Notes: generated by a model from the sequence alone, not told the origin. A DNA stretch of 64,000 bases from Hoylesella pleuritidis JCM 14110 (GCF_000613725.1 NZ_BAJN01000002.1:186001-250000); one strand, 5' to 3'; shown: positions 17,250 through 26,264, counted from the stretch's first letter. A program made the numbers and translations.

Positions 17250-17334
17250 GCCGCAATGGTGGAATTGGTAGACACGAGGGACTTAAAATCCTTGGCCAGT
17301 AATGGCTGTGCGGGTTCGAGTCCCGCTCGCGGCA
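17250..17334 (+). tRNA. tRNA-Leu (TAA)
   Basis: 85-nt class II tRNA with a variable arm (GGCCAGTAATGGCTGT region). Anticodon TAA at 17284-17286 in the loop CTTAAAA; T-arm GCGGGTTCGAGTCCCGC. The acceptor GCCGCAA pairs with TCGCGGC except for an A6-C67 mismatch, and the anticodon stem has one G-T pair. Lies 21 bp after tRNA-Gly in the same unit. Confidence 0.95.
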
Positions 17335-17356
17335 CTTTATAAACTATCTAAACTCT

Positions 17357-19039
17357 ATGCAAAAGAAATCACTATTTTTTTTATCGGCAATCTCGATCTG
17401 GGCATTGACTTCTTGCTCGAAATTAGGCGCTTTGTCTGCTGACAACTTCACCGTAACTCCCAATCCGCTTGAGGCTCAAGGCGGTCAGGTTTCTGCCACA
17501 ATTAACGGCAGTTTCCCTGAGAAATATATGAAAAAGAAAGCTACTGTGACTGTCGTTCCTGAACTTCGTTATGGTAAGGGACAGTCAAAGAAAGGTACAA
17601 CAGCTACATTCCAAGGCGAGAGTGTCTATGGAAATAATCAGACAATATCGTATAGAATGGGCGGACATTACACGATGAAAACCGTATTTCCTTTCATTTC
17701 GGATATGCAAAGAAGCGATATGTACCTTACTTTCAATGCATATATCGGTAAGAAAAAGGTCAACATTCCCGCCGTTAAGGTGGCAACTGGCGTGATTACA
17801 ACCGCAGAACTCTACCGAAGAACATTGATGAATGCCGGCGCTTGTTTAGCACTTGACTCTTTTCAGCGTGTGAAAGCACGCCGACAAGAAGCCAATGTGC
17901 GGTTCCTCATTAATCAGGCAAATCTGCGTAAAAGCGAGTTGAAAAACAACTCGGTACAGGAATTTGTACGGATGTTGAAGAAAATCAATGCAGATCGTGA
18001 AAGATTGAATCTCAAAAATGTAGAAGTACAAGCCTATGCATCGCCTGACGGTGGTTTCAAACTCAATGATAAGTTGGCCAATAAGCGTCAGGACGTGTCC
18101 GAAGGCTATGTAAAACAACAGCTGAAGCAGACAAAAGTTAGCACGCCTATCGATGCTCATTATACCGCTCAGGATTGGGACGGCTTCCAAAAGTTAGTTC
18201 AGGCTTCGAATATTCAAGATAAAGACGTTATTCTTCGCGTGCTTTCAATGTATAAAGATCCGCAGGAGCGTGAGCAGCAAATACGTAATATGAGTGAGGG
18301 ATTCCGTGAGTTGGCCGATGGTATACTGCCAGAGTTGCGCCGTTCACGCCTTATCATCAATTATGAAATTGTAGGTCGCAGTGACGAACAGATCAAAGCA
18401 CAGTACGCGTCAGACCCGGCCAAGCTGAGTGTAGAGGAAATGCTCTATGCAGCAAGCCTCGAAGACAGTCCCGCCAAGAAGCAGGAAATTTATAAAAAAA
18501 CTGCTGCTTACTATGATAAAGACTATCGTGCTTACAACAACTTAGCTGTTATCGCTTTCAATGAAGGTGATGAAGCTACGGCTAAACGATACATTGAGCA
18601 GGCTTTGAGAATGAATCCGCAGGCCGCAGAACCTAATGCTAATCTTGCGCTTCTTGCTTTGAAGCATGGCGAAGTGCAGCAAGCGGAGAATTATCTTGCT
18701 AATGCCGTAGAGGCCAACGGCTTCGGAGAGGTTCTCGGTAATCTGAATATCGCCAAAGGAAACTTTGCTCAGGCGCAGGAGAATTTTGGTACTTCTAACA
18801 GCAATAGCGCTGCTTTGGCTCAGCTTCTCAACAAGGATTATGCCACGGCTAAGGCCACGTTGGGCCACGTCAAGCATCCCGACGCAATGACAAATTATCT
18901 GCACGCCATCGTCAGTGCGCGTCAAGGTAATAACTATGCAGCTCAGTCATACCTCAAAGAGGCACTCCAAAAAGACCCGTCACTGACCGATTACGCGGCA
19001 AACGATCTCGAATTTTCTGCCGTAAAGAATAATGAGTAG
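17357..19039 (+). CDS. TPR and OmpA-like lipoprotein
   Basis: A 560-residue lipoprotein (signal 1-19, lipobox ALTSC). A beta-rich N-terminal part is followed by an OmpA_C-like segment (about 215-255, VEVQAYASPDGGFKLNDKL and then the N..LANKRQDV pattern typical of peptidoglycan-binding OmpA domains). The C-terminal half has tetratricopeptide repeats (about 370-480 and 510-545, e.g. AYNNLAVIAFNEGDEATAKR). Such a layout suggests an envelope scaffold that may touch peptidoglycan; the specific role is unknown. It begins 22 bp after the tRNA-Leu gene and overlaps the next lipoprotein gene by 8 bp. Confidence 0.78.
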   Translation: MQKKSLFFLSAISIWALTSCSKLGALSADNFTVTPNPLEAQGGQVSATINGSFPEKYMKKKATVTVVPELRYGKGQSKKGTTATFQGESVYGNNQTISYRMGGHYTMKTVFPFISDMQRSDMYLTFNAYIGKKKVNIPAVKVATGVITTAELYRRTLMNAGACLALDSFQRVKARRQEANVRFLINQANLRKSELKNNSVQEFVRMLKKINADRERLNLKNVEVQAYASPDGGFKLNDKLANKRQDVSEGYVKQQLKQTKVSTPIDAHYTAQDWDGFQKLVQASNIQDKDVILRVLSMYKDPQEREQQIRNMSEGFRELADGILPELRRSRLIINYEIVGRSDEQIKAQYASDPAKLSVEEMLYAASLEDSPAKKQEIYKKTAAYYDKDYRAYNNLAVIAFNEGDEATAKRYIEQALRMNPQAAEPNANLALLALKHGEVQQAENYLANAVEANGFGEVLGNLNIAKGNFAQAQENFGTSNSNSAALAQLLNKDYATAKATLGHVKHPDAMTNYLHAIVSARQGNNYAAQSYLKEALQKDPSLTDYAANDLEFSAVKNNE

Positions 19040-20039
19040 ACTCATCTCATTTTTATTGCTCACCTTGGTAGTGGTTTCCTGCGGGATCGACAGCGATCAT
19101 TTCAAGATCGAAGGTCGTCTGCTGAATCTCAATCAAGGTGAGTTTTATGTTTATAGTACCAATGGTGGTCTTGACGGAATAGATACCATTAAGGTAACCG
19201 GAGGTCGGTTCGCTTATGAGATACCGTGCGAAAAGGCCGCAACATTGATTCTTGTTTTCCCGAATTTCTCCGAACAACCGGTCTTTGCACGACCGGGTAA
19301 GTCGGTGGAAATTAAAGCTGACGCTTCGCATTTAAAGGAATTAACCGTTGAAGGCACCAAAGATAATGAGCTGATGAACAGGTTTCGTCAACAGATTGTC
19401 AGTGCATCTCCTCCCGAAATCGTCAAACGGGCAGCCCAATTTATTGAAGATCATCCCGCATCCGTTGTCAGCGTTTACCTTGTTCGCAAATATTTCATCA
19501 CCTCGCCGACACCCGATTATAAGCAAGCTTTAACCTTGATCGAACTGATGATGAAGCAACAGACAGACAACGGAGAACTTAATCGTATGTACTTGAATGT
19601 GAAACCGTTAGCTCAGATGTCATCAAATAGCTTGCGATTAACGGCTTTTGGCTATGCAATTAACGGTCAATTGATCGATAAAAAGCCGTTAATCGCAGCG
19701 CAAGTAACCGTTATCAGCGTGTGGGCCTCGTGGAACTACGAAAGTTTGGACATTCAGCGGGTTTTGAAAAGACTGCAAAACCGATCGCGTGGGCGGCTCA
19801 AAATTGTGAGTATCTGTGTGGATGCGAGTCGGAAAGATTGCCGAGATATCCTGCATCAAGACTCTATTTCGTGGCCTACAATCTGTGACGGACAGATGTT
19901 GCAGACTCCAGTCTTGAAACAATTAGGCCTTTCTTCCGTTCCCGACAACATTGTTTTCCAACGCGGACGCATTGTTGCACGCAGCTTGGATGCCAAAAAA
20001 CTTGAAGAGAGAGTCGGTAAGATGATAAATGAGAATTGA
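19032..20039 (+). CDS. DUF4369/thioredoxin-fold lipoprotein carrying an in-frame repeat array
   Basis: A 335-residue lipoprotein (lipobox VVSC, residues 14-17). An N-terminal DUF4369-like beta domain (about 20-110) is followed by a helical part and a thioredoxin-like fold (about 225-335, VTVISVWASWNYESLDIQ). The redox CxxC of thioredoxins is missing: WASWNYES replaces WASWCxxC. Residues about 198-228, just before that fold, are encoded by a 22-bp-period TTAACSGTTA array (19623-19714) read without a stop. The last codons (INEN stop) lie in another dispersed repeat, of the AATTGAGAATTG type. It overlaps the TPR gene by 8 bp. Redox activity is unlikely as the sequence stands. Confidence 0.78.
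   Translation: MSRLISFLLLTLVVVSCGIDSDHFKIEGRLLNLNQGEFYVYSTNGGLDGIDTIKVTGGRFAYEIPCEKAATLILVFPNFSEQPVFARPGKSVEIKADASHLKELTVEGTKDNELMNRFRQQIVSASPPEIVKRAAQFIEDHPASVVSVYLVRKYFITSPTPDYKQALTLIELMMKQQTDNGELNRMYLNVKPLAQMSSNSLRLTAFGYAINGQLIDKKPLIAAQVTVISVWASWNYESLDIQRVLKRLQNRSRGRLKIVSICVDASRKDCRDILHQDSISWPTICDGQMLQTPVLKQLGLSSVPDNIVFQRGRIVARSLDAKKLEERVGKMINEN
19623..19714. repeat. 22-bp-period palindromic repeat array, locus D, inside a coding region
   Basis: Cores at 19638 (TTAACGGCTTT), 19660 (TTAACGGTCAA), 19682 (AAAGCCGTTAA) and 19704 (GTAACCGTTAT), exactly 22 bp apart. A 15-bp boundary box TCAAATAGCTTGCGA precedes them. It is the only copy in the window that lies wholly inside a gene. Confidence 0.85.
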
Positions 20040-20107
20040 GAATTGGCAATTGAATTTACCGATGAAAGGATGAACGAAGAGTCGTGTTCAATTCTCAACT
20101 CTCAACT
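20030..20107. repeat. AATTGAGAATTG-type inverted repeat
   Basis: GAGAATTGAGAATTG on the left pairs with CAATTCTCAACTCTCAAC on the right. The left arm contains the stop codon of the preceding gene. A shorter related tract (AATAACCAATTCCCAATTAT) is at 20163-20182, just before yifB. Related copies: 27305-27330, 55990-56017, 58745-58856. Confidence 0.6.
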
Positions 20108-20187
20108 AAGTACGGGCAGGCGGGCTATTATTTCCTTAATTTAGCGAAGTTTTATCAATTGTTAATAACCAATTCCCAATTATCTAA

Positions 20188-21735
20188 ATGCTTGTAAAAA
20201 CGTTTTGTGCAGCCGTCAATGGGCTTGAAGTAACTACTGTTACCATTGAAGTTAGTCTCGTAAAAGGGGTGCTTTATCACTTTACTGGATTAGGAGACGA
20301 GGCTGTTCGCGAAGGTCGCGATCGTATTGCAGCTGCTATGCAGAACAATGGCTACCGCTTTCCGGTAGCAGATATCACTGTGAATATGGCTCCGGCAGAT
20401 CTCCGGAAAGAAGGAAGTAGCTTTGATTTGCCGCTTGCTGTGGCCATCCTTGCGGCCAATGCGAGTTTTGAATCTGCACATCTCGGCGAGTATATGATGG
20501 TGGGTGAGTTGGGACTCGACGGTAAATTGCAACCCGTCAAAGGTGCTTTGCCTATTGCTATACGGGCTCGCGCCGAACATTTCAAGGGCTTGATCGTGCC
20601 CAAAGAGAATGTGCGCGAGGCGGCAGTGGTCAACAATCTTGATGTATATGGTATGGAGTCGATGACCGATGTTATTGATTTTCTGACCGATCGACGGTCG
20701 TTCAATCCCGTAAAAATCGATACCCGCAAAGAGTTTTACGAACATCAGTATGCGTTCGACCTCGATTTCGCCGATGTCCGAGGCCAAGACAATGTGAAAC
20801 GAGCCCTTGAAGTGGCTGCTGCGGGTGGTCATAACCTAATTATGATTGGTCCTCCGGGTTCCGGAAAGTCGATGATGGCTAAGCGACTTCCTTCTATTCT
20901 TCCGCCGCTTACACTTGCCGAGAGTCTCGAAACGACCCAGATCCACAGCGTTGCAGGTAAATTGGGTAAGGGAATGTCTCTTATTTCTCAACGTCCTTTT
21001 CGTTCTCCGCACCACACAATATCCGAAGTGGCCCTTGTGGGAGGCGGTGCTACACCGCAGCCCGGCGAGATTTCGTTGGCTCATAATGGCGTACTCTTTG
21101 CTGATGAACTACCCGAATTCAACAAGAGTACGCTCGAAGTATTGCGCCAACCGCTTGAAGATCGGAAGATAACGATATCCCGTGCCAAATACACAGCGGA
21201 ATATCCGTGCTCCTTTATGTTTGTAGCGAGTATGAATCCGTGCCCTTGCGGCTATTACGGCGACCCCACTCACCATTGTGTTTGCACGCCGGGACAGATC
21301 CAACGGTATATGAACAAGATCAGCGGTCCATTGCTCGACCGCATTGATATACAAGTAGAGATCACGCCGGTGCCTTTTAATGATATCTCACAGGCAGCTC
21401 CGGGAGAATCCGGTGCGGCCATTCGCGAACGTGTAATCAAGGCTCGCGAGGTACAGGCTGTACGTTTTAAGCCATTCAATGGCATCCACTGCAATGCCCA
21501 AATGACTGAAAGGATGATTCATCAGTTTGCCGAACCCGATGCAGATGGTGTTCAATTGCTGCGTACGGCAATGGAAAAGCTCAGCCTTTCTGCCCGTGCT
21601 TACAACCGCATTTTAAAGGTGGCGCGTACTATTGCGGACCTTGCTGGTAGCGAAAAAGTTACGCCCGAGCATTTCGCCGAGGCTATCAGCTATCGCAATC
21701 TCGACCGAGGCGACTGGGCGGAAAGGCAAGGATAA
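20188..21735 (+). CDS. YifB family Mg chelatase-like AAA ATPase (ComM-like)
   Basis: A 515-residue AAA+ ATPase. The N-terminal 190 residues are the Lon-protease-like ChlI domain (VNMAPADLRKEGSSFDLPLA near 66-85). The ATPase follows with Walker A GPPGSGKSMMAKRLP (about 219-233), Walker B LFADELPEF (near 304) and a cysteine cluster CPCGYYGDPTHHCVC (about 352-366). Homologues (ComM/YifB) promote branch migration during natural transformation. The ATG at 20188 gives the usual length. It is single, with no obvious promoter box. Confidence 0.93.
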   Translation: MLVKTFCAAVNGLEVTTVTIEVSLVKGVLYHFTGLGDEAVREGRDRIAAAMQNNGYRFPVADITVNMAPADLRKEGSSFDLPLAVAILAANASFESAHLGEYMMVGELGLDGKLQPVKGALPIAIRARAEHFKGLIVPKENVREAAVVNNLDVYGMESMTDVIDFLTDRRSFNPVKIDTRKEFYEHQYAFDLDFADVRGQDNVKRALEVAAAGGHNLIMIGPPGSGKSMMAKRLPSILPPLTLAESLETTQIHSVAGKLGKGMSLISQRPFRSPHHTISEVALVGGGATPQPGEISLAHNGVLFADELPEFNKSTLEVLRQPLEDRKITISRAKYTAEYPCSFMFVASMNPCPCGYYGDPTHHCVCTPGQIQRYMNKISGPLLDRIDIQVEITPVPFNDISQAAPGESGAAIRERVIKAREVQAVRFKPFNGIHCNAQMTERMIHQFAEPDADGVQLLRTAMEKLSLSARAYNRILKVARTIADLAGSEKVTPEHFAEAISYRNLDRGDWAERQG

Positions 21736-21803
21736 ACGGAGAAAGATTGTTCGCGGATGTATGAAAAACGGCATATAAGGGTAGATAATTTGATAAATTA
21801 CAC

Positions 21804-21811
21804 TATATTTG
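21804..21811 (+). promoter_or_regulatory. -7 box of the glycan gene cluster
   Basis: TATATTTG matches the -7 consensus and lies 73 bp before the LicD-family ATG. No good -33 box at the standard spacing. Confidence 0.45.
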
Positions 21812-21884
21812 CATATTGCAAATCGTATCTGAGGGCTATTTTCATCTTGTGAAATGTAGTCAATAGATGTGAGAACGACAGGTA

Positions 21885-22718
21885 ATGATGGAACGATTCA
21901 ACACAGGAGAGACGCAGGAAAGTCTCCGTCGGGACTACAATCCTGATGGATCGGTGCTCCGCAGAGCACAAATGCGGCTGCTCGATATGCTGATTTATTT
22001 GCAGGACGTGAGCAAACAAATTGACGTGGCGTGCCGAATCGACGGTGGAAATGTACTTGGTGCCTTGCGCCACGGCGGTTTTATACCGTGGGATGACGAT
22101 ATAGACGTCGTCGTAAGTTATACTGATTATAAGAAGCTCTGCCGCTATCTGATTGCCCATCCGCACCCGCAGTATGTGTTGCAAACCAATAAGACCGACC
22201 CCGGATTTTATAAAGAGTGGGCTTGTTTGCGCGACTTGAAGAGCGAAAACCGCAGTCACGACAATGCTGACAGCCGCGACCGGCGCACCCACGAGGCGCA
22301 AAAATACCGCGGACTGCATATCGACATCTTCCCCTATGAGGGCTATATGATTCCGTGGTTGCAGCATTTGGCAGCCAAACTTTCAGTCAATCTTAACCTG
22401 CGTTGTGCCGGTGTGCATCCCCATCTGGCGCAGATAGGGTATGATTTGTTGCATTATCTCGTGTTTCCTGCATTCAGACGGGTAGGTCGTTTGTTTGGAA
22501 ATCCGGAGCTATATATGCACTCTTACGGTGCGTGGTTTTATGAACAGAATCCCAAACGGATGATGATTCCGCATCGGGACATCGTTTTCGAGGGGCACGT
22601 TTTTGAAGGGCCGGCCGATCCCGAAGGGCTTTGCCGCATTGCATACGGCAATTTTTGGGAGCTGCCTCCGCGTGACCGGCGCGACCGACACAAAATAGAT
22701 ATCGTCTTCTTAGATTGA
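21885..22718 (+). CDS. LicD family phosphotransferase
   Basis: A 277-residue cytosolic protein with the LicD signature CRIDGGNVLGALRHGGF then IPWDDDIDVVV (about 50-77), in which the Asp residues bind metal. LicD proteins transfer phosphorylcholine or a polyol phosphate from a CDP-activated donor to cell-surface glycans. The next gene encodes a CDP-donor-type cytidylyltransferase, which supports a CDP-linked donor, perhaps CDP-ribitol or a similar polyol. First gene of a five-gene cluster (21885-26262). Confidence 0.88.
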   Translation: MMERFNTGETQESLRRDYNPDGSVLRRAQMRLLDMLIYLQDVSKQIDVACRIDGGNVLGALRHGGFIPWDDDIDVVVSYTDYKKLCRYLIAHPHPQYVLQTNKTDPGFYKEWACLRDLKSENRSHDNADSRDRRTHEAQKYRGLHIDIFPYEGYMIPWLQHLAAKLSVNLNLRCAGVHPHLAQIGYDLLHYLVFPAFRRVGRLFGNPELYMHSYGAWFYEQNPKRMMIPHRDIVFEGHVFEGPADPEGLCRIAYGNFWELPPRDRRDRHKIDIVFLD

Positions 22719-22719
22719 A

Positions 22720-23457
22720 ATGGAAAAGAAAAAGACTATGAACATCGCCGTGATTTTTGCCGGAGGATCGGGTTTAAGGATGCATACGAAGTCGCGTCCG
22801 AAACAGTTTCTCGACCTGAATGGTAAACCAATCATCATTTATACACTTGAAATCTTCGACAATCATCCCGCTATCGACGCCATCGTTGTGGCCTGTATCG
22901 AGAGCTGGATACCGTTTTTGGAGAAAATGTTACGCAAGTTCGAGATTACGAAAGTGATTAAAATTGTGCCTGGCGGTGTGTCAGGGCAAGACTCGATCTA
23001 TAACGGTCTGTGTGCTGCTGAGGCTTATGCGCAGGGCCGGGAGGCTACGGTGCTGATCCACGACGGCGTTCGTCCGCTAATCAATGAAGCCACGATCACC
23101 GACAATATTAATAAGGTGGCAGCGTGTGGAACGTGTATCACGTGCGTACCTGCTACCGAATCGCTTATCGTGAAACAGTCGGACGGTTCGTTGGAGATTC
23201 CTTCGCGTGCTGATTCTTTCATTGCCCGAGCCCCGCAAAGCTTTCGTCTTGCAGACATTCTAACAGCTCATCGCCGTGCGATTGCCGATCAGCGACACGA
23301 CTTTATAGACTCTTGTACGATGATGAGTCATTATGGTTACAAACTCGAAACCATCATCGGACCGATGGAAAACATCAAGATTACCACGCCGACAGACTTC
23401 TTTGTGTTGCGCGCTATGGTGAAAGTGCACGAGGATCAACAGATATTTGGACTCTGA
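22720..23457 (+). CDS. IspD/TarI family cytidylyltransferase
   Basis: A 245-residue nucleotidyltransferase with the CTP-binding motif AVIFAGGSGLRMHTKSRPKQ (about 9-28; the first Gly-rich loop) and DGVRPLI (near 109). IspD makes CDP-methylerythritol; TarI/Bcs1-type members make CDP-ribitol. The placement directly after LicD and one base before an epimerase favours the polyol-glycan role. The genuine IspD for isoprenoids could lie elsewhere, since ispF is at 58.3 kb without it. ATG at 22720; an in-frame ATG at 22738 (MNIAVIF) is also plausible. Confidence 0.82.
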   Translation: MEKKKTMNIAVIFAGGSGLRMHTKSRPKQFLDLNGKPIIIYTLEIFDNHPAIDAIVVACIESWIPFLEKMLRKFEITKVIKIVPGGVSGQDSIYNGLCAAEAYAQGREATVLIHDGVRPLINEATITDNINKVAACGTCITCVPATESLIVKQSDGSLEIPSRADSFIARAPQSFRLADILTAHRRAIADQRHDFIDSCTMMSHYGYKLETIIGPMENIKITTPTDFFVLRAMVKVHEDQQIFGL

Positions 23458-23458
23458 T

Positions 23459-24526
23459 ATGAATAGAATCTTACAGGAAGATATTGCTCGTTTCGCCGCA
23501 GATTTTGCCCTTTGGGAATACCTGCGAGGCCGACGCATCGTCATCACAGGGGCTACCGGTCTGTTGGGTTCGTGCCTGGTGCGATGCCTTTTGGCGCTGA
23601 ACGAGCAATATTCGTTAGCTTTGCAGGTGGTGAGTGTGGTCCGGAGTCGGACCAAAGCATATCGGATGTTCGGTGAAGAAACGGTTGCTCATCGCGTAAT
23701 CGTGCACGACTTCGCGTCGGGTGAGCCTTTCCTGCCTGGCAAAGAGGCCGATTTCCTGATTCATCTGGCTGCTCCCACGGCTTCAAAAGACTTTATAGAA
23801 CACCCCGCAGAGACGCTCACGACGGTGGTAGACAGCACGAAATCGGTGCTCGAATACGCCCGACAGCATCGCTTGCAATCATTGGTTTATGTCTCGACAT
23901 TGGAAGTTTACGGCACGATAGACGACGATTCACGCGCAATTGATGAACAAATGCAGGGCTATCTCAATCCGATGGATGCCCGAAGCAGCTATCCGATGGG
24001 CAAAAGAGCTGCCGAATGCTTGTGCTATGCCTATTTTTCGGAATACGAAACACCCGTGAAAACGACTCGATTGGCACAAACTTTCGGCGCGGGTGTGCAT
24101 CGAACAGATGGTCGGGTATTTGCACATTTCGCTCGAAGCATCATCAACAACGAAGACATTGTGCTGCATACGCGTGGCGAGTTGTGCAGAAGCTATTGTT
24201 ATACGATGGATGCTGTGAGCGGGATACTGTATGTTTTGCTGTGTGGAAAAGACGGCGAAGCGTATAATATAGCCAACGAACGCACCTATATCTCTATCCG
24301 TGCAATGGCCGAAGAGGTGCTTCGCGTATTCCGTCCGACGCGGAAAGTGGTGCTAAATTTGCAAGAAGGACTGGGTTATTCGCCCACAACCAAACTGCGA
24401 CTCGACACAACCAAGATCCGATCCATCGGTTGGCAACCACGCTACGAACTACGAGAGATGTTCTCGCGATTAATAGAATCTTTACGAGAAGACGGTTATG
24501 GGCAAGATATTCAGGCGCATTCGTGA
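23459..24526 (+). CDS. NAD-dependent epimerase/dehydratase (extended SDR)
   Basis: About 355 residues from the ATG at 23459, one base after the previous stop. The Rossmann motif VITGATGLLGS (about 29-39) and the catalytic pattern S..(VYVSTLEVYG near 140) with YPMGK (Y at about 177, K 4 later) are complete. It probably reduces, epimerises or decarboxylates a nucleotide-activated sugar or polyol. The substrate cannot be told; in this setting it may make the precursor for the CDP-donor used by LicD. It overlaps the next gene by 29 bp. Confidence 0.85.
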   Translation: MNRILQEDIARFAADFALWEYLRGRRIVITGATGLLGSCLVRCLLALNEQYSLALQVVSVVRSRTKAYRMFGEETVAHRVIVHDFASGEPFLPGKEADFLIHLAAPTASKDFIEHPAETLTTVVDSTKSVLEYARQHRLQSLVYVSTLEVYGTIDDDSRAIDEQMQGYLNPMDARSSYPMGKRAAECLCYAYFSEYETPVKTTRLAQTFGAGVHRTDGRVFAHFARSIINNEDIVLHTRGELCRSYCYTMDAVSGILYVLLCGKDGEAYNIANERTYISIRAMAEEVLRVFRPTRKVVLNLQEGLGYSPTTKLRLDTTKIRSIGWQPRYELREMFSRLIESLREDGYGQDIQAHS

Positions 24527-25394
24527 TTCCGTTTTTCGTGTTTTCGAGCGGCGAGATCTCACCCCTTGGGAGCAGATTCCACGTGAGCATCCGCCCATTT
24601 ACGGCGTTTATCATATTCTGATGGGCGCAGGTTGGCAAGCGTTGGCAGCCCGCCAGTTCGACAATCTGCGGCAAAGCGGACTCTTAGCTGCCACCGACAG
24701 GCTCTTTATCAGTTGTATTACGCAGCACGAAGAAGATGTAGTGGCATTGCGCGAGATGGTCGGCTGCGAGCGAGTAGAAGTGATTTCGTATACAAACGAC
24801 CCTTGCCGGTACGAGTATCCGGCATTGGCGTTCATTCAATCGCTATGCAAACGCGAGACGTGTTTAGTCTATTATTTTCACTCCAAGGGTATAACCTATC
24901 AGTCGGTAACGGCCGACGACCGTGCGTTTCAGTCGTTTGTGCACAAAATCTGGTCGTGGCGCGAGATGCTGGAACACTTTATTTTCTTCAAGTGGAACGT
25001 AGCAGTGAATGCTCTTTGCAATGGTTTCGACACGTATGGTTGCTATCGTTGGCCCCCGAAAGATTATCGAATGTACTCCGGAAGCTTCTGGTGGGCACGC
25101 TCTTCGTATGTTCGTCAGCTGCCCGAATTCAATCCATCGGTTATCCGACAGAATCGTTTCTACTCCGAAGTGTGGCTCTTTGAGCGTGTGCACAACGCGT
25201 TTTCGGCTTTCGATACGGTTGCGGATCTCTACTTTGTAGATATTCCCCGCTCAATTTATGATGACGGAAAGCCACGCCGATGGGATGTAATCCGATTCGT
25301 GGTAGCGTATAATTGGCGTAAGATTCAGAAGCATTTGCTGCACTATAATTATAAGGTGAGGTGTCAAAAGCGGTTTCAACAACTCAAAAAATAA
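24498..25394 (+). CDS. Putative glycosyltransferase
   Basis: A 298-residue protein without membrane segments. Motifs CLVYYFHSKGITYQSV (about 116-131) and YSGSFWWARSSYV (about 193-205) resemble the xYxHTKG and SGNFWWA motifs of a group of capsule/O-antigen glycosyltransferases. The basic C-terminus could associate with the membrane. Position between an epimerase and a fucosyltransferase supports a role in assembling a surface glycan. Donor and linkage unknown. Confidence 0.65.
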   Translation: MGKIFRRIRDSVFRVFERRDLTPWEQIPREHPPIYGVYHILMGAGWQALAARQFDNLRQSGLLAATDRLFISCITQHEEDVVALREMVGCERVEVISYTNDPCRYEYPALAFIQSLCKRETCLVYYFHSKGITYQSVTADDRAFQSFVHKIWSWREMLEHFIFFKWNVAVNALCNGFDTYGCYRWPPKDYRMYSGSFWWARSSYVRQLPEFNPSVIRQNRFYSEVWLFERVHNAFSAFDTVADLYFVDIPRSIYDDGKPRRWDVIRFVVAYNWRKIQKHLLHYNYKVRCQKRFQQLKK

Positions 25395-25398
25395 GGCT

Positions 25399-26262
25399 AT
25401 GGACATCGTACTAATCTTCAACGGACTGGGCAATCAGATGTCGCAATATGCCTTTTATTTGGCTAAACGGCAGCGCAATAACCACACTGTTTATTGTGTT
25501 TTGGGGCCGCGGACACAATATTCATTAGACAAACTCTTCGACATTCCATATCGTCACAATGCCGTCTTGGTTCTACTTTATCGGGCATTAGATAAAGCAC
25601 ATTTCTCCAATCATCGTTGGTTGCGACGCCTTTTGCGGCCTACGCTCCGATTGTTAGGCGTGAAAATGATTGTCGAACCGCTCTCGCGCGACTTCGACAT
25701 GCGGCATTTCACCCATCAAAAAGGTATCGTTTTCTATCGCGGGGGATGGCATTCAGAACTGAATTTTACAGCTGTTGCCGATGCAGTGAAACGTCGATTT
25801 CGGTTTCCGGAGATACAAGACGCTGCGGTGTTAGCGGTGATCGACCGAATCAAAAGCTGTCAGAGTGTGTCACTCCACCTTCGTCGTGGCGACTATCTGG
25901 GGCTCAGTGAGTTTCAGGGCGTATGCACAGAGGCTTATTATGAGCACGCCATCGCCTATTTGGAAAGCCAAATCGAGAGCCCCGAATACTTCGTCTTCTC
26001 AGACGATCCGACGTATGCCCGTGAGCAATTCGGCGCCGATCCCAATTTTCATATTATCGATTTGAACCACGGTGAAGATGCTTGGTGTGACTTGTTGATG
26101 ATGACGCAATGCAGATATAATATCATTGCCAATAGCACTTTCAGCTGGTGGGGAGCGTGGTTGAACGACAATCCCTCAAAGATTGTCGTCCACCCACGCT
26201 ATCATCTCAATGGAGTTGAGACGCGGGATTTCTATCCTCGTAATTGGATCTGCATCGAATAG
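25399..26262 (+). CDS. Alpha-1,2-fucosyltransferase (GT11 family)
   Basis: A 287-residue GT11 enzyme. The GDP-fucose-binding motif HLRRGDYLG is at about 157-165, the N-terminal motif FNGLGNQMSQYAFYLAK at 7-23 and the C-terminal block NSTFSWWGAWLND at about 236-248. It would add fucose in alpha-1,2 linkage to a galactoside in a surface glycan. Last gene of the cluster; its stop is 2 bp from the end of the convergent nrdB gene, leaving no room for a separate terminator. Confidence 0.92.
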   Translation: MDIVLIFNGLGNQMSQYAFYLAKRQRNNHTVYCVLGPRTQYSLDKLFDIPYRHNAVLVLLYRALDKAHFSNHRWLRRLLRPTLRLLGVKMIVEPLSRDFDMRHFTHQKGIVFYRGGWHSELNFTAVADAVKRRFRFPEIQDAAVLAVIDRIKSCQSVSLHLRRGDYLGLSEFQGVCTEAYYEHAIAYLESQIESPEYFVFSDDPTYAREQFGADPNFHIIDLNHGEDAWCDLLMMTQCRYNIIANSTFSWWGAWLNDNPSKIVVHPRYHLNGVETRDFYPRNWICIE

Positions 26263-26264
26263 TT

